DNA of 34,759 nucleotides, from assembly GCA_003427395.1 (NCBI GenBank), contig BFEA01000385.1, forward strand, positions 1,349,229 through 1,383,987, given 5' to 3'. Position 1 is the stretch's first letter, and every line of letters begins with the position of its first letter. The DNA is from Chara braunii (taxonomy: Eukaryota; Streptophyta; Charophyceae; Charales; Characeae). Below the pieces are notes generated by a model. The model ran no database searches. It was given only the letters and a program-made list of their open reading frames with translations, and was not told the DNA's origin. The translations under genes and the position numbers were made by a program. Positions 27,055 to 34,759 of this stretch are shown in pieces.

Positions 27055-27430
27055 ACTAAGTGAATCAGTAGACGGGAAGTTAGGAATACCTATTGATGGA
27101 AAAGGCGCTTTAGGTGCCGTAGAGCGAAGACTTGTAGAAGTCAAAGCTCCGGGAATTATTTCACGTAAATCTGTGCATGAAGTTATGAAGCAATGCAAAG
27201 TTGCAAACAGGATTCAAAGCGGTGGATAGCCTTGTTCCATCCAATAGGTTGTGGTCAACGAGAACTTACTATTGGAAATAGAGAAACAGGTAAGACTTCT
27301 ATAACTAGTCATACTATATTGAATCAGAAGTTCAGAACCAGATCAATGCAAAAAGTGCCTCTGAGAAAGAAAAGCTGTATTGTGTGTATATAGCTATTGG
27401 TCAGGACTCAGAAGCGTTCCACCGTAACAC
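27055..27430 (+). pseudogene. atp1: Mitochondrial atp1 fragment (NUMT)
   Basis: Plus strand. [20 protein letters not shown], then [14 protein letters not shown], then in another frame [12 protein letters not shown], then [45 protein letters not shown] and QKRSTV. This is the F1 ATP synthase alpha subunit around the Walker A loop; GAVERR, KAPGII and [14 protein letters not shown] are the mitochondrial form. Frames change at least three times, including an extra segment of about 22 nt after SVHE that breaks the HE/QTG junction, so it is a dead copy. It lies in the opposite orientation to the plastid fragments. Confidence 0.9.
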
Positions 27431-28667
27431 GCCTGCTTCTTTGTCTGCCACAAGTTTCTCTATTCCTGCTCCACGGGCTTTTTGTCGTTGTTCCTTTGTT
27501 CCAAACAAGAATACCCGCTCCTTTATCCTCCACAGACAGTCTAACTTCAGGAGAACAGGCATTCGCCCCCCTCCCTCAACCCACCATCATGCAGATCATT
27601 GGAGATTCACAGGTCACCTACAAAGCAGGATACGAACTCCCCGCTCAAAGGGCAGTCCCCTCTGGGACGCAAAATGACAGCAAAAGAAAAAACTCGCAAA
27701 AAGACAAAGGTGCCCGACAGCCCATGTGTGTACTTGCATTTAACAAGTCTGGTTCCTTGATTTGCAATTTTGCATACAGCTCGGGGGGGAAACAAAAACA
27801 AGAACACGGAAAAGAACAGGGGGAAAAAAAAGCGAAACGGCGCAAAACACCCGCACCCATGCACTTTCTCTGCTTAACGGGCGTTTCGGCCTAACCGGTT
27901 TCTTGTGTCTCGAGGGACAGTGTCATGCCATGCCATGCCTTTCACTTCAAGAAGGTTAAGGAAAAATATTTGGAGTTCTTGTCAACACGTCATTCTTGGG
28001 CAGAGGCCATTCTTTCTAATCCTGTGTGTATCATTCCAATTTTGATGGGTGTCCCAAAAAATGGACCCAAAAAAAAGGGCGATGGCCTTGAGATATTATC
28101 GTCAAACTGCTAGGCCCCAAGTAATTCAGAATTTTCATTCATCTATTGATTCTACTTCCATACGGAGCCGAACACAGGTTTGTATCTCAACAGTTCATGG
28201 GTGTGCCAACTAAGCTAGCCGCGTTGGTATTTCTTATGGAACTCTTCACTCTTTAAAAGTTTGATTTTCCGAAGAAAAAAAAAAAAAAAAAATCGATTTT
28301 CCGCACCTCATGAAACTTGTAAAGAACGATCAATGAATCTCTTGCACAGGTGGAATAGGCACTTTTCGCTGAAGAAGACGACCCAGATGCTTTCTGTGCG
28401 CCAGCGTCTCCTTTCTTCTCACCCGCCTTCTTGAACCTGACAATAAGTCAGACAAGCATAGCATTACATCAGAGATCAGCCACTCAGCTCTTCATTATGC
28501 ACCCTCACACCAAATGGCATATACATAGTTAGCTCCCTGTGCACACACACAAAACTCCACAACAGTGGTATACTGGTGATGGTCTACTGGTGCTGCTGCT
28601 GCAGTGCTGCACTTATTACTACCATGAGACCACGGCAGCTGCTACTTGTATTGCTTAGCTACTAATC
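27431..28667. other. Unassigned; one exon-like stretch on the minus strand
   Basis: No repeat or gene family recognised. An A(18) run lies near 28275. On the minus strand TTATTGTCAG at 28446-28437 resembles a splice acceptor and is followed by an open, Lys/Ser-rich frame (FKKAGEKKGDAGAQKASGSS) to about 28330. This is weak evidence for an exon. Confidence 0.35.
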
Positions 28668-28730
28668 TTTCTCGATTTATGCGTGGGCCATGCTAATCTT
28701 CTCTGTATCGTTACGGACGTCCCGAAGGAC
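28668..28730 (-). pseudogene. U6: U6 snRNA fragment with two internal deletions
   Basis: Read on the minus strand from 28730: GTCCTTCGGGACGTCCGT, then AACGATACAGAGAAGATTAG, CATGGCCC, ACGCATAAATCGAGAAA. Compared with the copy at 3379 it lacks about 9 nt (TAAAATTGG) after the 5' hairpin and about 15 nt (CTGCGCAAGGATGAC) in the middle, and ends before GGTCC. No poly(A) remains. Its 5' end lies about 12 bp from a MITE. Confidence 0.88.
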
Positions 28731-28742
28731 TGCTGTGCAAGC

Positions 28743-28902
28743 TTTTTCACCACCAGTACCTTTGGCGTCCGGTTTCGACAAGTCCTGGCCAGTACCCGAA
28801 CCCGACGTTGATCAATCTGATCGGCGGCCGTCGTTTCGTTTCGGCCTCCTGAAAGGTCGGAGGCCGAGTATTTTCGAACTGACAAAGGTACTGGTGGTTT
28901 TT
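28743..28902. mobile_element. TTAA-family MITE (copy 8)
   Basis: Left ACCACCAGTACCTTTG, right reversed ACCACCAGTACCTTTG, a perfect 16-bp terminal inverted repeat. Flanks are T-rich (TTTTTC / GGTTTTTTT), so TTAA cannot be confirmed. The interior is the reverse complement of much of copy 7's core. Confidence 0.85.
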
Positions 28903-28930
28903 TTTTTTGTTGTTGTTATGGTCCTGCACA

Positions 28931-29020
28931 AATGACTATGCAAAATGCAACTTTGAGGTGATGCACGGTTTCAAGACTCCAGAAGAAGTGGAAAAAGACG
29001 AAGAGCGGAATAGAATGTAG
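28931..29020 (+). CDS. Possible terminal exon, unidentified protein
   Basis: Thirty codons ending in a stop at 29018: NDYAKCNFEVMHGFKTPEEV, then EKDEERNRM. The composition looks like real protein and unlike the simple-repeat frames around it, and AATAAA lies about 110 bp downstream (29136). No clean AG acceptor precedes it and I recognise no family. It may be the tail of a gene whose last intron received the MITE and U6 fragment. Speculative. Confidence 0.22.
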   Translation, partial: NDYAKCNFEVMHGFKTPEEVEKDEERNRM

Positions 29021-29355
29021 GAAGGAGGAAGAAGAAGAAGAAGAAGAAGAAAGAAGTACACAAGTTTGAACCAATGTCATCTCCCTCTCTTCTCGCCAGC
29101 ACTTCACCTCCTCTCCTACTCTCCTCTTGTAAACAATAAATCACATCAATGAATGAATGAATGAACAAGAGTCATTGTCCGAGTAATCTACCTTACTGAC
29201 AGCACTGAGAGAGCTCTCGTTTCGGCCTCACTCTCACTCCTCTCCTCTTGGTTGCATATCTTGTGCTGTCAGAACATCCACTAGCACGAGGGATGTTCAA
29301 CGGAAAAACACAACTACTACTGTGCCTCTCCTATCTCATGCTGCCATAGTCACAC

Positions 29356-29450
29356 TTCTGGATGAAGTCCAAGACCAACAGGTACCTCAACAGGGGCCTT
29401 CTCGACACAGCGCCAACCAAGGAAGTAGAGATGAAGGTCCTCTATAGCCG
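29356..29450 (+). CDS. Possible internal exon, unidentified protein
   Basis: An open stretch reading FWMKSKTNRYLNRGLLDTAP, then TKEVEMKVLYSR, ending exactly at CCG|GTAAGT, a strong plant-type splice donor. The left border is not resolved. No family recognised. Confidence 0.22.
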
Positions 29451-29720
29451 GTAAGTCTGTCATGTCGGTTCCCTCCTCCTTTCTCTCCCTCAACCTCCAC
29501 CCTCTTCCTCTACCTCTCTTCATAGTCTGGTTTGAGGTTCTTCTCCCTCTCCCTCCATAGCCTAGGCCTACTTCCTTCTACTTCAACTCCTCTATAGACA
29601 TGGAAGTTTTTCTTCTGTCACCCTCAGCTCCACCATATGAACCCAGAGCTCCATCTAACGCACCCTCAGGGTGGAGTAGTAGCATGACCGCTGGTTAAAT
29701 GTGCCAGCCTACCTGGCCGA

Positions 29721-29890
29721 GTACTTCAGCCTCTACCGGTGCACGCGGGGTACTTCAGCCTCTACCGGTGCACGGGGGGTACTTCAGCCTCTACCGGTGC
29801 ACCAGGCCTTCCTTGCACTGAATGATATATTCAGGACTCCAAGCGTCCAGTCCCTTCCTGGCCGGGTACTTCAGCCTCTACCGGTGCATG
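29721..29890. repeat. 29-bp minisatellite
   Basis: GTACTTCAGCCTCTACCGG plus TGCACGCGGG repeats at 29721, 29750 and 29779 with exact 29-bp spacing. A fourth copy lies at 29866 after an unrelated 60 bp. The preceding GGCCGA/GGCCGG is shared by the first and fourth copies. Confidence 0.93.
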
Positions 29891-31185
29891 AGGCCTACTG
29901 GAAGCTCGTGCCTTCTGGCACGAACATCATCGTAGTCTGCAATCCACTTTCAGGGCCTGTATGTAACCCGATATCTGCCTATGTACGGGCCCTGGACCAT
30001 CATGACGTCTTTGGAAGCTACGGGGCCTTTCAAAGCCTATGAGACTTCTCTAGGCCTACCCGAGTCGCTGGAAAATCCTACCGGGAGCTTGCCATTGTGG
30101 CCTTTTTCTACTAAGTCGCTCCGCTATCCCATGTCAGTCCTGCCCCTCCTGGGACACAGGAAATACAGCATGAGAGGTCACGGGCATAGCAAGCATCACA
30201 TACAGACTTGGACACATGCAAAACCACAGCCACATCAGATGAACAAACATCAGTACTAAAAAACTGCAGAAGTCTCAGGCAGAAACTGTGCGGGTCATCG
30301 TAGTTTCAATGTTTTAGACGTGTCCTTATGTGCACAGATTCTCTCTATTCTTGGGAGGAGCAGCCGAGTTCCTTTTCCACTGGCAGGTCAGAGTGTTGCA
30401 TGGCTATCAGCAGATAGGCATGACACATCACCAAGAATCACTGAAGTGAGGAGAAACGACAATGCAATACACCCATCATCGGCAAGGAGGGAACCGTACA
30501 TGGACAAGATATCGCTCCTTGCTCAGCACATATGGGGACAAAACCATGGATGACGAGGGAAGAAGGGGAAGATGAAGTGTGAGAAGAAGGAGAAGAGAGA
30601 GAGTCCGGGCACAGTAGTCGAAATGCTAGTAATCTCTGCTTATGCCCGCCGCTCATGCCCGCACTCCCTACTTGACATGATCACAGTCCTGCTATCGGTT
30701 CAACCAGACCCAAACATAGACCCAAGAGACTCAAGACAGACACCCAGTGGACTCAAAGGACTCAAGGACTCCTCCAAATGACGTCAACACAAATTGCAAC
30801 CAAAAGTGACATCAACAATAATTCTTCTCCAGCAGCATAATTGCATCCAGGAGAGTACCGGGAGATTTCAAGAAACAACAGTATGCAGAATTCACATGGC
30901 CAAGGGGAAAGAAGCACTTCACTCAATCTTCAAGATGCCACTCCTCGATCTTCGCGGCTACAGGTATGCACCTCCCTCAATTTGGACCCCTCTCCTTGCC
31001 ACTTCGTCTGTTCGGCCTCCTCCTCCAGTCAACCCTCACACACCCACCGGACTTATACGTCACCGGTGCTTCACTTTCTCCGTGGATGCAACGGGAGATC
31101 ACTCCGATACCAATGCAATGAGCCCCGATTCAATTCATCCACAGAAAAATCACAAGGCCCTTAAAAGCATCAATATATTATACAA
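29891..31185. other. Unassigned
   Basis: No gene recognised with confidence. GGCTACAG|GTATGC near 30975 is a donor-like site after MPLLDLRGYR. Otherwise no motifs or repeats. Confidence 0.4.
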
Positions 31186-31190
31186 AGATT

Positions 31191-31243
31191 GAGTTTAAGT
31201 ACGGCGGCTATGGCCACGATCCTCCCTTCTTCACCGCCAACAG
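31191..31243 (+). CDS. Possible internal exon, unidentified protein
   Basis: Open reading EFKYGGYGHDPPFFTANR ending at AACAG|GTATGT, a good splice donor just before the (CT)n tract. The upstream acceptor is unclear. Not assigned to a family. Confidence 0.2.
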
Positions 31244-31266
31244 GTATGTGCTCACTTCCCTATCCT

Positions 31267-31270
<4 letters not shown>

Positions 31271-31357
<87 letters not shown>

Positions 31358-31358
31358 N

Positions 31359-31448
<90 letters not shown>
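31271..31448. repeat. (CT)n microsatellite, about 89 units
   Basis: Pure CT for 178 bp with a single N at 31358. It is very long; true length may be mis-assembled. Confidence 0.97.
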
Positions 31449-31449
<1 letters not shown>

Positions 31450-31452
<3 letters not shown>

Positions 31453-33835
31453 GCCTTCTATCGCTCAGCCTCACCACTTGCACTCTCTGAACTTGTATCA
31501 CTCATGCTCTCCCTTCCCTACGCTCCCTGAATACACCCGCCTGCATCTACCTTCTTCCTACTGCGCCTATGGCTGCCTTCTTCTATCCCCCTAACCCTAG
31601 CTATGATGCAACCTTCATCCTCCTTCGTTAGCGCTAGTGTTGCCCGAGTTGCAAACAGTCACACAAGCGTTAATCAGCGCTTCTGCAATCCCACAAATTG
31701 ACAAGTAGTTTGGAAAGTTACTGTATCAGCTATAAATATGATCTTGGCTTGGTGTTTGCCTGCTTTGGACCAGTACCGATCCCCGCGGCCTGTCGGCTGC
31801 TGGTTGCCCGATTTCCAAAAGTCTCTGGACTTTCCTGCGATACTGCTGCAAGTGGACTTTTGGGACACTGGACTTTTGCTGTCGGGTACCGGCCTGCCTC
31901 CTACCAGCCTATGACGCTTCGGTAACCGGACCCAACTGGACTTACTACCAACCTCTAGGAACCCTAGGACTGGGACCTACCGGAGCCCTGAGAGAGGGAC
32001 CAAAATGGGACACTGAGACCACGTGAAATCCTTTCAACGCCTTGTAGGATCTATGCTTAACACAAATAGAGGGTCTTTTAACTTCTTCATAGTATTTTTA
32101 CTGGGATGGATCATAAGTGTATTTCGTTGGAAATTAGCTTGGGGGAGTCCTCGCTAGGGAGTCAGGACTTTTTCAAGATAAATAACTCGATGGTCAAAAC
32201 ACCAGACTTACAAAGTGCAGTCTTAGAAGTATGCGTAGCACATGATTCCAGTACAGATTACAGTTTCGCTGAATAAGGTGTCCAACGCTACAGTCAAAAC
32301 TTCCAAGATCCTTGCTTCCAAAAGAAAGGAGAGGGAACGGCAACTGACTGCAGCATTTAGCCGAATGAAATTTAGTAACACATCCAGGGGGTACGCTATA
32401 TGAAGAAGTGCTATCCAGAGGAAGGGTGCATTGGCAGAATGGCAGAAGTGGAGAAAAAAAGGTTTAAACTTTAAAATGAAAAGCTCAGGTTAAAGTAGTA
32501 GAATGCAATGACTTGCTGTTTTCTGGTTGCCTGTAGCCTCTCTCTGTCGAGATTGTACTATAGGTAGGACAGATTCGAAATTTTGTTTGGCTGAGGGCTA
32601 ACCGAGAGACCTACCTGCGAAGGAAATTCGTGAGGGACATATCTGCAAATTCAGGAAATATGCAATTCCCTACAGCTACCCTAACTGCGAATACCAGGCC
32701 CGGGCTACCCCTAGGACAGACATGCCCTGAGGGCCTATTTTGATAGACGGTCCTATAGCCTATAGCCGGGTCCGGTAGAGGCCGAGAGGCCGAAACAGAA
32801 ACGGTACCGGTCGGTCAGTCAGTCCGGTCTAGGTCGAGTCTAGGCTAGTGTAGTATAGATAGGATGGGCACATCGGTTCAGGGCTTTTGGCAGTTGGTAC
32901 CGAGTACATCGCTGCTGCGCTACGCGTGAACCGAAAGTGGTGACGGCTCAGCGGGGAAAGAGACAGGCATAGCCAGACCTTCGGAGCGCCGGCCATAGCT
33001 GGGACCTGCACTGTACTCTGCCAGCACGCAGGGGCTGGCAGAGGTCTGGGCTATCGAGGTCTGCTGGAGGCGAGAGAGTTTGGTGCCCTGCTGGACCCTC
33101 CTCCGGGGTTCCAGGGTGGTGGTGCTGCAGCCATAGCTGCAGCTTCTTCCTCAGAGGTCATCTTGTCAGGGTTTGGTGGCGCTGCTGCAGACTTCCACCC
33201 GGGAAGTCTTCCGACACTTCGTCATCATCAGATACTGTGGCGCTGGTCTTCTTCTTCATCCTCTGAGTGGCGTTTGGCCTCAGAGGCCTGTTTCAGGGTG
33301 GCGCTTCCCTCAGGAGGCTGTATCTGGGTGGCACTTGATGTTTCAGGGGCTCAAGGGTGTTACGGGTGCTAATCAGGGTTGGGGAGTGAAGCGCTGCTCA
33401 TTTCTGAGCAGCGCACTGTAGTATTGAAGTTATCCTGACAATTCGGGACTCTGAGTTTAATAAAAAGTGTGTAACTGGGTTCGGACTATCATCATTTCAT
33501 TGTCTCCTGGATGTGATCTGCTCGGCTTTTCTTTATGACTGGTTGTGAGGATTGAGTGGAGTGAATTGCACTTTCAGTGTACCCTGTCATATCGCATAGT
33601 CAAGTCTTCCGCCATGTTTATCTCTCCCTGTGCGGTGTGATACTCCTATCCTCTCCCCTTCCTTCTGTGTATGTATGGGCATACATGGAAGTCTATGTGA
33701 GTGAGTGTCGGTCTTCAGACAGCAAACAACCAGAATCATAACAAGAAGGTGAAAATATGTTGAATGTTTATCCAAAAGAATAAATCTAATCATCAGATTC
33801 AAATGGTAGAAATGCTAGAATAAATCTTGTCAACA
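31450..33835. other. Unassigned
   Basis: No gene or mobile element recognised. TTTAATAAAAAGTG near 33457 resembles a polyadenylation region. A palindrome GCTGCAGCCATAGCTGCAGC lies at 33123. Short open frames show no motifs. Confidence 0.45.
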
Positions 33836-34019
33836 ATTAATGACGAAATCACAAGCTGCCAGCCAGCCACCAACGAGGTGTGTTTCAAAGAGCCGGAGGA
33901 TCGAGCATGCCAATCCGACGTCTACCTTGTCAAGCACACCAGCCTCCTCAACCGGCTCCTCCAGCCCAAGTGAAAGCAGCAGTGAGCGACATCCGTCCGA
34001 TGGTCACCATTGCTTGGAA

Positions 34020-34103
34020 AGGGGGGGGGGGGGGGGGGGGGGGGGGGTGGGGGGCGGGGGGCGCGGGGGGGGGGGGGAACGACAATGACTTGAGCGTGAG
34101 GGG

Positions 34104-34178
<75 letters not shown>
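34020..34178. repeat. (G)n tract followed by (GA)n microsatellite
   Basis: 34020-34078 is almost all G with rare T/C. From 34107 to 34178 is (GA)n, about 36 units. The frames read poly-Gly/Arg-Glu or poly-Pro/Leu-Ser and are not genes. Confidence 0.95.
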
Positions 34179-34180
<2 letters not shown>

Positions 34181-34263
34181 GCACTGTGTTGCAGGCGGTA
34201 GGTGGCATACTATCATGCCCTGTCATTTGATCAGTTTCACATGGTCAACCGTTTACCAGCATA

Positions 34264-34735
34264 CCAACTTGTGTTGTCCAGGTCTGTGTGGTTTTCCTCT
34301 TTACCCTTTGACCTTACCCCTGGAAAATGTGGTTCATGAAAGAGATCGAGATTTTCTTCTTTTTCTTCTTACTTCTGTTCTTATTAGTCTTCTTATTTTT
34401 TCCCCTAGCACCCCCAATCACTCCCCAACCCTAAAACAGTCCCCAAACACCCTGCAAAGAATGCACCCCCCCAATCACTCCTCCCCCCTCCCTCCCTCTT
34501 TCCCCCTCAACCAACGCTCAAACAACCCACCAACTTGTGTTGTCCAGTCTGTGCGGTTTTCCTCCTTACCGTTCTACATTACCCCTGGAAAGAGATCCAA
34601 ATCTTACCCTTCCGACTGCCTCACCCATATGTGTGGTTCTTGAAAGAGATGGGAGATGTTCTTCTTCTACTTCTTACTTCTTGTTCTTATTCATCTTCTT
34701 CTTTTTCCCCCCAGTACCCCTAATCACTCCCCCAC
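34264..34735. repeat. Imperfect duplication, two copies about 264 bp apart
   Basis: CAACTTGTGTTGTCCAG, GGTTTTCCTC, TTACCCCTGGAAA, TGGTTC(A/T)TGAAAGAGAT, CTTCTT(A)CTTC, and CCCCTAATCACTCC or a close variant occur in the same order from 34268 and again from 34529. The second copy has about 30 bp extra in the middle. No coding function recognised. Confidence 0.85.
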
Positions 34736-34759
34736 CCACCCACCAAAAGGGCCCTGACC

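Noticed and set aside
27397-27894. 165-codon plus-strand frame after the atp1 fragment
   Set aside because: Begins inside the shifted atp1 remnant; the rest shows no family and has composition-driven Lys/Gln-rich runs.
33840-34230. Gly-rich / Arg-Glu and Pro-rich / Leu-Ser open frames
   Set aside because: Direct translation of the G tract and (GA)n repeat.

Overview
The window reads as repeat-dominated nuclear DNA of a streptophyte (charophyte alga or early land plant). Three things point there: a plastid atpF fragment that still carries the 3' end of a group II intron, a mitochondrial-type atp1 fragment, and plant-like U6 snRNA copies. The very long (GA)n/(CT)n, (GAA)n and (GAY)n tracts and the large non-LTR element load would suit a Chara-like genome, but that is inference. 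No intact protein-coding host gene is evident. A few short exon-like stretches with splice-donor consensus lie between 28.3 and 31.3 kb and cannot be assigned.

Layout. 0.4-3.4 kb: a decayed minus-strand L1-like LINE (LINE-A; endonuclease plus reverse transcriptase). 3.38-3.56 kb: a full-length U6 snRNA retrocopy with an 86-nt poly(A). 3.8-4.4 kb: a 220-bp tandem duplication and a LINE 3'-tail with poly(A). 6.4-6.9 kb: a 74-bp tandem repeat and a TTAA-bounded MITE with roughly 30-bp inverted ends. 7.0-7.8 kb: LINE endonuclease and Ty3/gypsy RT relics. 8.16-11.67 kb: a plus-strand, 5'-truncated LINE (LINE-B) with RT, a C-terminal CCHC-type finger, a 3'UTR with repeated small hairpins, and poly(A). 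12.67-13.18 kb: three TTAA-bounded MITEs end to end, the last a near-perfect foldback. 13.2-14.5 kb: more small repeats and MITEs.

15.38-20.34 kb: one decayed Ty3/gypsy element in the order RT, RNase H, (about 2.4 kb of unrelated DNA), integrase. Its RT region was hit by two independent poly(A) retro-insertions, a LINE-tail fragment and a 3'-truncated U6, each with a clear target-site duplication; removing either one reconnects the gypsy sequence. 20.5-22.0 kb: minisatellite and microsatellites. 22.0-22.77 kb: the 3' part of a third LINE.

22.78-27.43 kb: an organelle-DNA cluster. It holds the plastid atpA start (minus), a block of (CTT), (GA), (GAC/GAT) and CCGG-rich repeats with a 490-bp N gap, plastid atpF exon 2 with its group II intron domain V (minus, in native plastid order relative to atpA), a MITE, then mitochondrial-type atp1 (plus). 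28.67-28.90 kb: a third, internally deleted U6 fragment abutting another MITE. 29-34.76 kb: minisatellites, (CT)n, (G)n, (GA)n, exon-like fragments and a partial duplication at the end.

Nothing here works as an operon or defence system. The story is mutual parasitism: LINE-type machinery appears to have mobilised U6 RNA and short LINE tails into older retroelements, while a TTAA-targeting MITE family and organelle DNA filled the gaps between them. The best candidates for something undescribed are the TTAA MITE family with its tandem triplet, and the 3'-truncated, 5'-complete, polyadenylated U6 retrocopy.
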